Positions 1 to 12,778 are shown, counted from the stretch's first letter. The stretch is 64,000 bases of DNA from Helichrysum umbraculigerum (GCA_949592205.1 CATIUR010000001.1:42177001-42241000), one strand, 5' to 3'. Notes: generated by a model not told the origin, from the sequence alone. Numbers and translations: made by a program.

Positions 1-30
1 TCCTATTAAAGAAAATGTGTCGGTCTTATA

Positions 31-230
31 TGTTTTGGATCGGTTCATTAATGCTTTTAACCGCTTCAAGATATATTGATTCTATTTTAACAAAATGCTT
101 ATTAATTATTTATTAATTATTTATTAATTATAAATTAATTAATTAATATATAATTAAAGTATTAAAAGTCGATGATAAAATTGATTTGCTTGTTGGAGGA
201 ATGGGGGCATCGAAAAGTTTTTCAATTACG
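31..230 (+). repeat. Promoter-like block, copy 1 (duplicated at 2590-2765)
   Basis: This stretch matches 2590-2765 in order: a GGATCG-TTCATT segment, then AACCGCTTCAA with TTGATTCTA after it, then TATTAAAAGTCGA and GGGGGCATCGAAAAGTTT. Copy 2 lies directly upstream of the small gene at 2915. Copy 1 therefore looks like the promoter module of a related gene, either the one at 1114 (pushed away by a SINE and a TA repeat) or one since lost. Confidence 0.6.
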
Positions 231-389
231 ATTGACTTTTAATTACTCGTATTATACAGGTGGAAGAATTAATCAATATTTAATCCGGTTCCCCACACAT
301 TTTTAAGTTTAATTAATTAATGTATATGGATCGGTTCATGGCGGCCTTATATATTTTGTGACATGCATGTAAATTATCTTTGGTTGTTG

Positions 390-390
<1 letters not shown>

Positions 391-443
<53 letters not shown>
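391..443. repeat. (TA)n microsatellite
   Basis: About 26 uninterrupted TA dinucleotides. Confidence 0.95.
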
Positions 444-446
<3 letters not shown>

Positions 447-654
447 CATTAAGTTGACACAGTAGCACCTAATATGGTGCCATGTGTCACCTAACAAAAA
501 ATACTTCAAGATATTAATTCATAAATCTTCTATAAACTTGAAACTTCAATATTATTAAAGAAATTTCTTACTTTCTGTAATTTAATATTAAAAAAAAGTT
601 ATCAATTGGCACAAAATTATTAAGTGCTTAAAAAAAAAGAATACTACAATTTAA

Positions 655-765
655 CTCACATGATTAATGTGCACTTGTCTCTCACGAGACTCGAACACAT
701 AACCTCTCAATTGATAGATTCCCGTACATAGTGCTAGACCAAAGGGCTATTGATATAATTAAATT
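655..765 (-). mobile_element. tRNA-derived SINE-like fragment
   Basis: On the minus strand, a box A match TGGTCTAGCAC (731-741) is followed 34 nt later by a box B match GTTCGAGTC (688-696), the spacing of a pol III internal promoter. The rest does not fold as a tRNA gene. The ends are not defined. Confidence 0.5.
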
Positions 766-1034
766 CATACATTTTTTACTCATCTATCGCAACTAATTCT
801 TTTTATGAAGTTTTTCATTTATAATGGAAAATCTAAACATAATTGGGTTGTTCGATCTTAGTTATATTTATAAATTATAAAAGTTTATAATTTGTGTAAG
901 TTAATACATAATATTAATTGATTGAGTTGAAATAGTGTGTAGGTGAGTTTGAATAGGTTAAAAATAGTGAAAATCACCTTCGGTGATTGTAGTAGATTAA
1001 ATAAAATTAAATGCCTTCAATTCAATTTCTTTTG

Positions 1035-1045
1035 CCTATATATAC
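1035..1045 (+). promoter_or_regulatory. TATA box of the small gene at 1114
   Basis: CCTATATATAC lies about 75 bp upstream of the ATG, and an A-rich leader follows. Confidence 0.5.
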
Positions 1046-1113
1046 ATCAAAATCCAAGGTCCACATTATTAATAAACTCTTAAAAGACCATCTTTAAAAA
1101 ACAATATATAATA

Positions 1114-1359
1114 ATGGCATTGGCATCATCTTCTCGAATTCCAGATAATGATATACCTCCACGACCTCCTTCTCCAATGATGGATCTTTTAAATTATGCA
1201 GCGCAAAGGGATGAAGTAATGCATATTCAAGTTAACCTATGGACCAAAAAACTCAATAAACAAAAGAAGAAGTATGAACATCTTTGGAAGCAACTCAAAG
1301 AACTCGAGAGGTCTATGAATCAAAAGAGAGAGACTTTGAATTCTTTGTATAAGAAATAA
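1114..1359 (+). CDS. Small coiled-coil protein A (81 aa), function unknown
   Basis: This is a single-exon frame of 81 codons with a TATA box at the right distance. Residues 1-22 are polar and Pro-rich (PPRPPSP), typical of a disordered head. From about residue 30 to the end the protein is a Lys/Glu-rich amphipathic helix (KLNKQKKKYEHLWKQLKELE), a likely coiled coil. It is the shortest and most divergent member of a set of seven similar genes (also at 2915, 12192, 15174, 16563, 17421 and 31706) sharing strand, size, single-exon form and a short TATA-driven leader. No known family is recognised. There is no signal peptide or membrane segment. It could be a nuclear or cytosolic oligomerising adaptor; that is inference. 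A duplicated promoter-like block lies about 0.9 kb upstream. Confidence 0.6.
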   Translation: MALASSSRIPDNDIPPRPPSPMMDLLNYAAQRDEVMHIQVNLWTKKLNKQKKKYEHLWKQLKELERSMNQKRETLNSLYKK

Positions 1360-2550
1360 CGTAATGTTTCATTATTAATTAAGATATTCAAAAATTGTCC
1401 TATGGCACTATTAATTTCAATTATGTATGTTAATTTTAATAGTTTAAGTATAAATGTCTTTTTAATTTGTTCAATGAGAAAGAAATGTTGTGGTAACATA
1501 TGAAAATCATAATTGGTAACTAAAATAGGAGACGAGAAAATTGATTGACCAATATAGTTGATCCAATGTACTCAACACTTAAAAAAATTTCGTACCACAT
1601 CCACACACACACACACAAAAAACTCCTAAAAATCTTTAAGATTACAAAGATTTCAGTTACAAATTAAAACAAGTCTGATTGAGGTCAAAAGCATCTAGAT
1701 TATAGACAGCTCGGCTCGATCAAGTCCTTATCCCAAGACACATAATTTTAGGAAGCCCAACAAACTAAACAAACAAGTGAAACATTAAAACACAAACACA
1801 AAATGTCAAACAACACGTACATTTAAGACCCAAAAATGCACGAAGTTGCTAAGCTTATACACAAATGATTGTAGCGAGAAAGATGTATCCATGCATTTCG
1901 CACTAAGTTGATACACATCTTCCATTCTTTTTACTGTTATGTTTAAGAATGAATATGACACCTTCGGAAATGGTCTAGAAGAGCCAAATGCTTCTCGTTT
2001 TTTGCCACAGTAACAGAAATTGGAGTGTTGTAAGTGAAGTTTACGGCAGAAGATACATGTCCACAACTGTAATGCACATACAAGTTTTGTAAGAATCAGT
2101 AATACTACACGAGTGAAATTGACAATAACAGGCCATGTTGGAGCATTGCTTTTCATGGCCAGATCTACTGTGGAGGATAAGAGTCTCCATAGCAGGGGGA
2201 CGGTAAATATGAACTTGCCTTAATCGAAAGAGGAACATGTATTTATTTATAGAATTAATAATTGATGTGTCAGAATAAATTTAACAAAATCACAAATTTG
2301 ATCCCTTGACCAAACTCATTTAACAAAATAATCCCTTGACTATTTTGTTAAATACGGAGTAGTTATTTATAGCATATCTCATAAAAAAATCTAGTGTATT
2401 TGACAAGACCACACCATGCTCCCCTAGCCATAATTAAAGTCTATGACATCAGTCACCACCCCCTCACTGGCTCCCTCCCAGCTTCCTTCCCAGACAGGCT
2501 GACATACATTTGACTTTTCTTTTCATGTTTTTTAGTCTCTTAGATCAGCT
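1360..2550. other. Intergenic, no supportable gene
   Basis: The DNA is AT-rich. Two overlapping minus-strand frames (1806-2238) translate to Cys-rich peptides without family features and are probably chance or an unrecognised gene scrap. At 2275-2345 a motif containing TTTAACAAAAT and ATCCCTTGAC occurs twice in near-direct repeat. Confidence 0.5.
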
Positions 2551-2555
2551 CCAAA

Positions 2556-2765
2556 GTGAAGCGGTTAAAATTGAAATGTAGTGGCTCCTCACATTTTGGA
2601 TCGATTCATTTATGTTTATAACCGCTTCAATATCTGTTGATTCTAATATAAACTGGTTATTATAATTTATAATACTCCGTAGTAAATATTAAAAGTCGAC
2701 GATAAAATCGATCTGGTTGTTGAGACTTTAAATTGAGAAGGACTGGGGGCATCGAAAAGTTTGCA
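2556..2765 (+). promoter_or_regulatory. Upstream region of the gene at 2915 with two GCGGT-type motifs
   Basis: GTGAAGCGGTTAA (2556-2568) and, in the opposite orientation, ACCGCTTCAA (2621-2630) flank the start of the block duplicated from 31-230. Both match the consensus repeated in the CACTA subterminal region at 54841-55340 (TTTGAAGCGGTTAA). Confidence 0.5.
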
Positions 2766-2914
2766 TTTATTAGATACTTAATTAATTAATTAGTTGGTAC
2801 AAAGAACCATAGTTATAAATCGGGTTGAATTACAACTTTTTTTCCCCATAATGATAATATCCTTATTTCTATTCTTTATTCACAACTAATAAATCAATTT
2901 ATTCCAAATTTCAA

Positions 2915-3280
2915 ATGGAATCTGGTTGCACATCTTCACCACCACACAAAAAACAAAAAACCACACGATATGAAAATCAAGTATTGAAAGAAAAAGTAAC
3001 AGGGCTTATCGAGTCTATGAACTCAATTGATAGGGAAAACAGGCTAAAACTTTGTGTTTTGAATGATAGTGTAGGTGAATCATCTCGAAAGAAGCAAGTT
3101 TGGGATAATCAACTGGATAATCGTCCTGCTGATGATGCTAATCTCTACTTAAGTTTGTTCCTCGGCAGAGATCGAATTCAGGATGCGAAACATCAACTTG
3201 AAATTGAAGATACACTGGATGTTATCGAAGAATCTATCCGAAAGAAGAATGAAATCCTTGAGACGTTGAAAAAAGTTTAA
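2915..3280 (+). CDS. Small coiled-coil protein B (121 aa), function unknown
   Basis: Single-exon frame, the longest of the seven. The head (residues 1-18) is Ser/Pro/basic, with SSPPHKKQK resembling a nuclear localisation signal. Residues 20-45 and 88-121 are charged amphipathic helices joined by a polar linker. The C-terminus (DVIEESIRKKNEILETLKK) has heptad-like spacing. The head resembles that in front of the gene at 31706 (MEESSGSTEPPSKR), which supports common ancestry. ATG 2915 is the first in frame, in the context CAAATGG. Role unknown; nuclear localisation is inferred only from the basic stretch. Confidence 0.6.
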   Translation: MESGCTSSPPHKKQKTTRYENQVLKEKVTGLIESMNSIDRENRLKLCVLNDSVGESSRKKQVWDNQLDNRPADDANLYLSLFLGRDRIQDAKHQLEIEDTLDVIEESIRKKNEILETLKKV

Positions 3281-3442
3281 ATATGTATAAATTATTATAT
3301 GTATGTATGTTCTAATTTTAAGTGAATATATTATACGTGCGTCTTAATCTTAAATATAAAAAAGAACGTATCAAAATATATATACTCAAATAATAATTAT
3401 CATACATGGTTTTCGTACACGTGACAATTATGATGTTCTCAT

Positions 3443-3714
3443 GAGCATCTCCAATGTATAAAGCTATTGTAAAGCTTTTTCCAAAGACACATCATCAACA
3501 TCCAAAAAAGCTTTAGATAAGTCCAATGAGTAAAGCTTTTGCAAAGCTTTTCTTTTGAAGCCTACACACACAAATTTGGTAAAAAGCTTTTGCTTAAAAG
3601 CTTGAGATTTATCAAGCTTTACACTTAAAAAGCTTTATACTCCAATGATAAAAAGCTTTTCAAAAGCTTTTTTACACAAAAAAGCTTTAGAAAAAGCCCT
3701 TGTTGGAGATGCTT
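3443..3714. mobile_element. MITE with GAGCATCTCCAA termini
   Basis: The left end GAGCATCTCCAA (3443-3454) is inverted at the right as TTGGAGATGCTT (3703-3714). The interior is a string of AAAGCTTTT palindromes. About 270 bp, no coding capacity. Termini of this kind are common in plant MITEs; the superfamily was not determined. Confidence 0.75.
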
Positions 3715-4129
3715 AAAACAATGTACAAACATTGATTTATAAATGTCAACATATTAATTTACAAACTTAAATTCGTTTTTATTAGTATAACTTATACATC
3801 CATGAATCATATTTGTTAAGTTGAAAGAGTGCACATAACTTTATTGAGAAAAACTCAATTTCACTTAAAGTTGTTATGTGAAAAGAATTATAAGTTAAAT
3901 GATACTATTGTTTGAATTTTCGTTAAATATAGTTTGGATTTTAATGCAAACCAAATCAAATCGAAAGCCACGGTGAAAGTTAAATGATAATATTTTTAAC
4001 GAGTAAAATTCTAGTTATGTCTTAAGATCAATAATTCAATAAGTCTTGTGATATTATTATTGTTGTTGTTGTTTCATCGTTGTTATTATTATTATTTTTT
4101 CTGTTAATTCATCCAACGACATTATAAAT

Positions 4130-6442
4130 TGTCACACCCCGTCTAAAGCGGAAACAACGGAATGCAACACATGACTAGATCATAACACATTGATATGAAA
4201 GAAATTCACTAAATGAAATTCAACAAAATGTTATGAAACCGCTTCACAACGTCAAAAATACAATCGTTCACAGTAACAAATTTAAAATGCACTCTAACAG
4301 TCTTGCTAAGCCACCTTAGTCTCAGTCCTTGAATTACTAGCTTCACCTGAAAAGAAATGCTTAAAAACGTCAACACATGGTTGGTGAGTTCGTAGGTTTT
4401 GAAGTAAACATTTTATCAAATTAAAATCATTTCGTTTTAAACACATGAGTGCAAAGTATGCAATGTACAATAATACAACGTTCAAGAAATCACACGTTAT
4501 CCACGTTACAAATACGTTACATGTTCAACGTTCAAATAAAATACACGTTCAACATCTCAAATAATCAAAACAACGTTATGTTACACTATATGTTTCCAAG
4601 TTCCATCGTTCCTACGTTTCTACGTTCAATCGTTCATACGTTTCTACGTTCCATCGTTCCTACGTTTCTACATTCCATCGTTCCTACGTTTCTATCATCG
4701 TTCCAAACAAAATAATCACACACAAATGCTAAGCTCCATTCACGTTATCGTTCCACACAATCAAATAATACACATTAAACTATACATGTACTTCATAGCA
4801 ACTCGTGATCAAAAGCAAGTTCAAAGATTGTTTCCACATTAATAAAACGGTATAAAATATGTTTGAGCATTCTTTTCCCCCAAAACGTTAAATAAATAAA
4901 TGAAAAGGGGGCCACGAAACTTACCTTGAATAGTAGTTTAAAGCAAGCACGTATCACTCCAAAAGTCGCATGGAACTATGAACGTCCTATAGTACATAAT
5001 GTTTATTAGTTATGTATCTAAGTGATTATGAGTTATGTGTCAACATGTTTGTATTCACGAGTCGAAACAAAAGTTCATATATGTTTGCTTCTATCTCAAA
5101 TTTATACCCATAATTGAAATATGTTTTCTGTCCAAAGCCTTAGTGTCATTTTACCAAAATTTATCTCAGTGTCTAACTATTTTTAAAAATTCCCCAAAAC
5201 ACTTATACACTGAAAACGTGACTTTTGATACCTTAAAAGTTTAATAGAAATTAAAATACTTAAAGACATCTATAAATTTCAATATTTTTACAAAAGTCAT
5301 TCCATATAATCAAAATGTTCCAGAAAAATTTACATGACCTAATTCAAAGCCTAAGATATGATTCCATGACTCAAACCATACCAAATCATAAACCGAAAAC
5401 TCAGATTATATCCCTTAACAAACCATATTAAATAAAATAAATAAATTACATCTTACTATTTCATAATGTCTTTTGTTTGCAGAAACTACAACATTAAACA
5501 TATTTTAACCACCCCAAAATAACTAGAAAATATTTCGATCAAACCGATTTAAGTTTATCAATGTTTTCTGAAAATTCGTCATACACAGCAACAGTTTATG
5601 AAATAATTTCTATAAAATAATACATTGCGTTTCAGAGGCCGAAACCTTGAGATTCAATTTAAAACATCGGGATCTACAACTTTTTAGTTTTGGCCGAAGC
5701 CTGAAAACGAACGTAAATGGGTCAAATCGACCACTAATCACGACTGAAAATCCTGGACAGATTCTGAGATTACGGTTATATAACTTTCGGTTTCAAAAAC
5801 GCATTATACTCATCATCTAAATTCTATAAACCTAATTTGTACCCTATAGTTCAGTCCAGAAGTGCATGCATCACAGAAAATATAAAGATAATTAATTTGA
5901 GAAGGAATTATATTGTTACCTACACGAACACACAATTTCGTAACACACGAAAGCAAAAACTCGAACTCGACTTGTGGGGTTTCTTTTTGTTTCGGTCGAC
6001 CACAGCAGAAACCAGCAGGAACGATCTGTGTTTTTGATCAAAAAGTTTGTGGGCTAAGCTTATGGTTATGTTTATATGTATATTGTTTCTTAGAGCCCAA
6101 CTTTTAGGGTTTTGGAATGGGTTTGGGCTTGTTTTGTGGGCTGGTTGAATGGGCTCATAAGGGAGGGGTTTGGGTCATATTTTTTTTTAGGGCCAAAGAA
6201 GACACGCAGAATAACCTCAGGTCACACGGTTGAAATCGGTCCAGTCTAGAACTGTTTGTTTATTTTACGTTTTGCTTCGTATCTCCTTCGTTAAACGTCC
6301 GTTTGCGATGATTCTTTTTGCGTTGGATTCGTTTTTCAAAAAATGAAGACTTTGATGTAAAGAAATCCATGAAATAAGTCTTACAACAAAAATGAGTTTT
6401 CAAGGTTTAAAATACGATTACGGTTTGGTGACGGTTGTCACA
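4130..6442 (-). repeat. LTR of the minus-strand element (3' in element sense)
   Basis: 2313 bp, with TG...CA ends. It contains a tandem repeat of about 24 bp at 4598-4705 (CATCGTTCCTACGTTTCTACG units). Short frames inside it recur in the other LTR only because the LTRs are duplicates. Confidence 0.9.
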
Positions 6443-9400
6443 GTATCCCCCCGTTTAGGGAATTTCGTCCCGAAATTATTATTGAAAACGTTATTATGGA
6501 ATAGACATGGGTTCCGAGTTTCTTATGATCCTACCGTTCCTAAGTCATTTCGTATTTTCACTTAACGTTATATCGTATCCTAACTATAGTGATCGCGTTA
6601 CGTTTCCGCTACTTGACTTCTCGTTCCGTTGTCTTTACCGGCCCTATGATACAATGTTGTTTTAAACTCCATCTCAGTTTTATTCAACTACACATTACTA
6701 CGTTTCGTTTGTGTGACACCATAAGAGACTCATTACTTGATTATATATCACAAGTCTCCATTTACTCCATTCATCCCTTTGATTGATAGGTTATCGAACC
6801 TATTTGTTAAACTTATAATACTAATTCTTTCGAGCCGTTAAGAAAGTAAAAGAAATTGGATTTTGTAAATGGTGTGTTCTCAACATCCAAAAGACTCTTT
6901 CTTGATTCCAAATCCCATGGATACCACAGACGTAATTTTTTTTGGACCGAGAGGCATGACCACATCGAGTCCTAAACGTCAACTTTGGTATAGCTTCCTC
7001 GTGATTCCTCAATTGGATTCATAGCTCGTTCGATGGTCGTTTGTTTGTACACCTATGCGAACCTTGAAGTTGATAAAACAAGTTGTCGTTTCTAGAGATA
7101 GGACATCGATTCTTGATTTTACACTCATTATGGAAGTTTTACAACTAGTGTTTCTCCCCGGAATAGGATCAATACGAGTTTCTATATGTCGTGAAAAAGA
7201 TATTCTTACAAGATTTTCAGGAAAGTCTCAAGAAAAATTGCTTGACAATCTGAATATTTTTTTGATTTTACGTTCATCGGTTCTACGCCCACCTAAGTTA
7301 CTTACCGTTCTCCATCGGGTTGATCTTCACGGCCTATAGCATCTCACTCCTTCAAAGTGAAACGCAGTCCAATTTCTCTCAAATACCACGTCAAGGCTCT
7401 CATGCACGATAATATGTTGAGACCCACAAAGTGTCCTTCTAACACTAGGGTACTCTCTCGAATAATCTTAATTGCTTCTACAAATATTACGTTTACCAAT
7501 TTAACTACTTATGATAACGTTTAAGAATATTAGGTTGTCATATCGATAAGGATACAAATTTAATAAGGACAGGGCTACAATTGGTCACTAACGTTGAATG
7601 ATACCGTAGTAAAAGGATCATTTCATGAATACGTATCCGTTGCAGCATTTGAGGTCGGACGCGTTTTATTTATTTTTGAATTTTTTAGGATGGTAATAAA
7701 ATTTATCTATTTATTTATTACTGCAGTTTATTTTATGAAACTACGTGTTCCAAAACATAGATAGTTTCAAAACGATATAAATTATTTTGGGTACCGAAGA
7801 TTTTAGTAAGAGAATTTTGAGACATCATTTAATAAACTAATTGATCGCGGATGGTTAGATATTTTAGTTGCTAAGACAATTCAATAGGTAGGCTTATCCT
7901 TCTTCTTCGTTCAAACCCCTTTCAGTAAGTAGTATAGATAATAGGGGTTGGTTGAGTTTAAGAATTATTACAAAGTTTTTGGATTTACCAATACATTAAC
8001 TAATGGTGTTCATAATAGGACCCTTAGGAAAAGGTTTGATCGATCCGGGTTGCAATCGTTATATTGGCAGAGAATATGGTGTAGGTACGTTTTAGGTTGA
8101 CTTAAATTCTTATAGAAGTTGTAGCCAACTAGTTTAAAAACCGAGATTAGAATATTTGTTAAGAATGGTCTTATTCAGTTACATTTGTAATGTAGCATGA
8201 GGGATTGGGGCCTTTATCATATAGAGGTGAAGATTCCAAACAATACGGATAGTTGAATGCATGACTAAAAGATATTAAGATCTTGGACTAACTTGCCAAA
8301 AGGGATCTGCGAGAAGGTAAAAGTGGCCAAGTAAGTGAATGCATCACTGACTAGAAAGGTAAAGACTATCGCGTGATACATGGTTGTAATTAGAAGTTTC
8401 CAAGTAAAATTAAGATATAATTATGCCCTACTTTGGTTCCGGTGAGTATTAATTTATTAGAGTTTTGCATGGTTATTCCTTAGTGAATTATTATCTACGT
8501 CTATTAGTCTTACGATACGTATTCCATGTCTTAGAATGACGTTTACTTACTACAAGATTTACACTATTATAGTCATCACATTTTGCGCCCGTCACATTTC
8601 ACGTTTAGCATTTCGAGTAGAACGCCTTGGCGGTATGTTTACTACGATTTTGAGTACGTATGAGTTTAGAATAGATGAGCAATTTGGATAGTGTTAGATG
8701 TATGCGCCAAACCAACGACCAAGAATCATGAGTTCGGAACATATAGAGTTGAGATTTTACGTCGTCACGCGACTTTGAAGGCGACCCATTAGACACTCGA
8801 ATATGGTCATATAAACACATATATGTCGTGATACCTTCGCAATTACGTCGGCCTCCATAATTGTTAGGGTATCCTTTCATATATGTACTTATTACCAGAT
8901 CCTATATCACAATGTTCAACCTTGTTCCTACATATTCAAATCTAAGAGTGGCACAAATTTTTAAGGGAATAGTACTATGATCGACGTAGCACCGATAGAT
9001 GACATTAATGATCCCGCGCCATTAAGCCTACATAACCCTCTCGGGTACGCGGGCACGTGCGGAACCACCAACGGAGCATAACTTTTTCAAGAATCGAAAT
9101 ACGAATGGGTACACATTGTCTATGTAGCAAATAAGTATATATCCTACCAGATAAGTACATCTCATGACAATTAAGTTCACATCGTTTCGTACAAGTACAC
9201 ACCATAGCAAATAATGACATGTTTCAAATAAGCACACATCGTTTTGAATAGCACACATCGTTTTAAACTAAATACGCATCGTTTCGAATAAGTACATATC
9301 GTTTCAAATGAATACAAATCGTTTCAATAAGTACACATCGTTACAAGTAAGAACATATCGTTTCAAATAATTCCACTTCGTTTCATGCACACGTAGTTCC

Positions 9401-9486
9401 TAGCATAGCATCTATATGAAGGGTCCTAGGTTATAGTCTAGGTCAATCCACCTAATTCTCTATAACCAATGGCTCTGATACCAATC
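6443..9486 (-). other. Coding-free interior of the minus-strand element
   Basis: The purine tract (read from the minus strand) is at 6443-6460, next to the palindrome AATTTCGTCCCGAAATT (6461-6477). No frame longer than about 95 codons and no gag, protease, RT or integrase motif. A degenerate tandem repeat of about 20 bp (ACATCGTTTCAAATAAGTAC) fills roughly 9180-9390. Confidence 0.8.
9471..9484 (-). other. Primer binding site, tRNA-iMet type
   Basis: The minus strand reads TTGGTATCAGAGCC two bases inside the LTR end. TGGTATCAGAGC is the plant initiator-Met tRNA 3' complement. Confidence 0.85.
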
Positions 9487-11787
9487 TGTCACACCCCGTC
9501 TAAAGCGGAAACAACGGAATGCAACACATGACTAGATCATAACACATTGATATGAAAGAAATTCACTAAATGAAATTCAACAAAATGTTATGAAACCGCT
9601 TCACAACGTCAAAAATACAATCGTTCACAGTAACAAATTTAAAATGCACTCTAACAGTCTTGCGAAGCCACCTTAGTCTCAGTCCTTGAATTACTAGCTT
9701 CACCTGAAAAGAAATGCTTAAAAACGTCAACACATGGATGGTGAGTTCGTAGGTTTTGAAGTAAACATTTTATCAAATCAAAATCATTTCGTTTTAAACA
9801 CATGAGTGCAAAGTATGCAATGTACAATAATACAACGTTCAAGAAATCACACGTTATCCACGTTACAAATACGTTACATGTTCAACGTTCAAATAAAATA
9901 CACGTTCAACATCTCAAATAATCACAACAACGTTACGTTACACTATATGTTTCCACGTTCCATCGTTCCTACGTTTCTACGTTCAATCGTTCATACGTTT
10001 CTACGTTCCATCGTTCCTACATTTCTACATTCCATCGTTCCTACGTTTCTATCATCGTTACAAACAAAATAATCACACACAAATGCTAAGCTCCATTCAC
10101 GTTATCGTTCCACACAATCAAATAATACACATTAAACTATACATGTACTTCATAGCAACTCATGATCAAAAGCAAGTTCAAAGATTGTTTCCACATTAAT
10201 AAAACGGTATAAAATATGTTTGAGCATTCTTTTCACCCAAAACGTTAAATAAATAAATGAAAAAGGGGCCACGAAACTCACCTTGAATAGTAGTTTAAAG
10301 CAAGCATGTATCACTCCAAAAGTCGCATGGAACTATGAACGTCCTATAGTACATAATGTTTATTAGTTATGTATCTAAGTGATTATGAGTTATGTGTCAA
10401 CATGTTTGTATTCACGAGTCGAAACAAAAGTTCATATATGTTTGCTTCTATCTCAAATTTATACCCATAATTGAAATATGTTTTCTGTCCAAAGCCTTAG
10501 TGTCATTTTACCAAAATTTATCTCAGTGTCTAACTATTTTTAAAAATTCCCCAAAACACTTATACACTGAAAACGTGACTTTTGATACCTTAAAAGTTTA
10601 ATAGAAATTAAAATACTTAATGACATCTATAAATTTCAATATTTTTACAAAAGTCATTCCATATAATCAAAATGTTCCAGAAAAATTTACATGACCTAAT
10701 TCAAAGCCTAAGATATGATTCCATGACTCAAACCATACCAAATCATAAACCGAAAACTCAGATTATATCCCTTAACAAACCATATTAAATAAAATAAATA
10801 AATTACATCTTACTATTTCATAAATGTCTTTTGTTTGCAGAAACTACAACATTAAACATATTTTAACCACACCAAAATAACTAGAAAATATTTCGATCAA
10901 ACCGATTTAAGTTTATCAATGTTTTCTGAAAATTCGTCATACACAGCAACAGTTTACGAAATAATTTCTATAAAATAATACATTGCGTTTCAGAGGCCGA
11001 AACCATGAGACTTAGTGTAAAACATCGAGATCTGCAACTTTTTAGTTTTGGCCGAAGCCTGAAAACGAACGTAAATGGGTCAAATCGACCACTAATCGCG
11101 ACTGAAAATCCTGGACAGATTCTGAGATTACGGTTATATAACTTTCGGTTTCAAAAACGCATTATACTCATCATCTAAATTCTATAAACCTAATTTGTAC
11201 CCTATAGTTCAGTCCAGAAGTGCATACATCACAGAAAATATAAAGATAATTAATTTGAGAAGGAATTATATTGTTACCTACACGAACACACAATTTCGTA
11301 ACACACGGAAGCAAAAACTCGAACTCGACTTGTGGGGTTTCTTTTTGTTTCGGTCGACCACAGCAGAAACCAGCAGGAACGATCTGTGTTTTTGATCAAA
11401 AAGTTTGTGGGCTAAGCTTAGGGTTATGTTTATATGTATATTGTTTCTTAGAGCCCAACTTTTAGGGTTGGGCTTGTTTTGTGGGCTGGCTGAATGGGCT
11501 CATAAAGGAGGGGTTTGGGTCATTTTTTTTTTTAGGGCCAAAGAAGACATGCAGAATAACCTCAGGTCACACGGTCGAAATCGGTTCAGTCTAGAACTGT
11601 TTGTTTATTTTACGTTTTGCTTCGTATCTCCTTCGTTAAACGTCCGTTTGCGATGATTCTTTTTGCGTTGGATTCGTTTTTCAAAAAATGAAGACTTTGA
11701 TGTAAAGAAATCCATGAAATAAGTCTTACAACAAAAATGAGTTTTTAAGGTTTAAAATACGATTACGGTTTGGTGACGGTTGTCACA
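9487..11787 (-). repeat. LTR of the minus-strand element (5' in element sense)
   Basis: 2301 bp, second copy of 4130-6442. It carries the same ~24 bp tandem repeat at 9955-10062. Confidence 0.9.
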
Positions 11788-12109
11788 TAAATATTACCCA
11801 ACAATAGAAAAATAATTGTTATGTTTTTGTAAGATAAATATATAAAAATAGGTAAAAGACAAACTATTCATATAATAGTAAAATTCACCACTCCTGGTGA
11901 ATATAGTCCTTGGCAATTATATTTTGTACCGTATTTTGTATACTTCTATTCAATTAAAAATTAAAAATATCAAAATAGTGATTCAACTATATTGACCTGT
12001 TTGGTGTAACTATTGAACTTCCAATTTTACAACATCCAATTAGAATTAAATTCTACTCGGCTTTGTGAAATGATTACACTGTCGATCAGTCACCTCCCAT
12101 GTAATAAAT

Positions 12110-12130
12110 GAGTATATATAAATAAGCAGT
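12110..12130 (+). promoter_or_regulatory. TATA region of the gene at 12192
   Basis: GAGTATATATAAATAAGCAG lies about 75 bp before the ATG. Confidence 0.5.
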
Positions 12131-12191
12131 ATATATTTTTTTTGATTAAAATTTTATTTTAAACATTCAGATTCAGATTACAAGTAAACAA

Positions 12192-12503
12192 ATGGAACTT
12201 AACGCCTACAAAGCAGAGACGATCGAGAAGTTGCAAGCTGAAGTGAAGGAAGAGACGAGAAGAAAGAATGAAGTCCAGAGTATGTACACGCCCATGCAGG
12301 AAAAGTTTGATGAAGCAAAGAGTTTGAAGAAGGAATTTGAGAAGTTACCCACTTCAGAATTCAAAAATTCTGTTATTGCTTCTCTTGAAAAACTTCTCAA
12401 ATTAGAAGAAACATGTTCGACGCAATTCTCTACTTTGTCATCTTCGTTTGATAAAAGCGAAGAAAAAAAGATTTTATTTATCGATACATTTCAAAACTTG
12501 TAA
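12192..12503 (+). CDS. Small coiled-coil protein C (103 aa), function unknown
   Basis: Single-exon frame without a disordered head. Residues 1-50 are a strongly charged helix (YKAETIEKLQAEVKEETRRK, then EAKSLKKEFEKL), and residues 58-103 a second one with a Ser-rich stretch (STQFSTLSSSFDKSEEKK). It has the helix-linker-helix layout of the other small genes, but little direct identity can be seen by eye. ATG 12192 follows a TATA box by about 75 bp. No domain, signal peptide or membrane segment is recognised. Confidence 0.6.
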   Translation: MELNAYKAETIEKLQAEVKEETRRKNEVQSMYTPMQEKFDEAKSLKKEFEKLPTSEFKNSVIASLEKLLKLEETCSTQFSTLSSSFDKSEEKKILFIDTFQNL

Positions 12504-12778
12504 TATTATTATCATTCTTTTTTTTTAATCGAAAGTAATATATTAGTGTGTTTCATACGTGCATGTAATTTTATGTTTCCATATTTTATTTATATTACGT
12601 TATTATTTACTATAATATTATTATTATCGGGGTGACTTTTATTTATATTACGTTATTAATCTCTCAGGATTTTTCTTTTAATATAAATATGAAATATAAA
12701 ATATAAAATACAAATAATAAGATAGAATAAAATAAATATAAATAGATAAATAGATAAAAGAGAAATGTTGGAAATTTA

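Larger units (their letters stand above)
4130..11787 (-). mobile_element. Non-autonomous LTR element (LARD-like), minus strand
   Basis: Two ~2.3 kb direct repeats start TGTCACACCCC and end GGTTGTCACA, flanked by the 5-bp duplication TAAAT (4125-4129 and 11788-11792). In element orientation (minus) the tRNA-iMet primer site sits just inside the 9487-11787 LTR and a purine tract just inside the 4130-6442 LTR. The 3.0 kb interior holds no gag or pol, so the element must have moved with proteins supplied in trans. The AATTTCGGGACGAAATT box beside the purine tract is shared with the Gypsy elements further right and points to the same lineage. The LTRs differ by roughly 1-2% plus small indels by eye, making it the oldest dated insertion here. 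Confidence 0.9.

Noticed and set aside
655..765. tRNA gene
   Set aside because: Box A and B present but the acceptor and anticodon arms do not pair; a SINE head fits better. The same applies to 16338-16390 and 38678-38730.
1806..2238. Two overlapping minus-strand frames (65 and 116 codons)
   Set aside because: Cys-rich translations without a recognisable domain, overlapping in different frames, with no promoter or family similarity. Possibly a gene scrap but not supportable.
4449..6107. Short frames repeated at 9806-11656
   Set aside because: They recur only because they lie in the two LTRs of the minus-strand element, and run opposite to its transcription.
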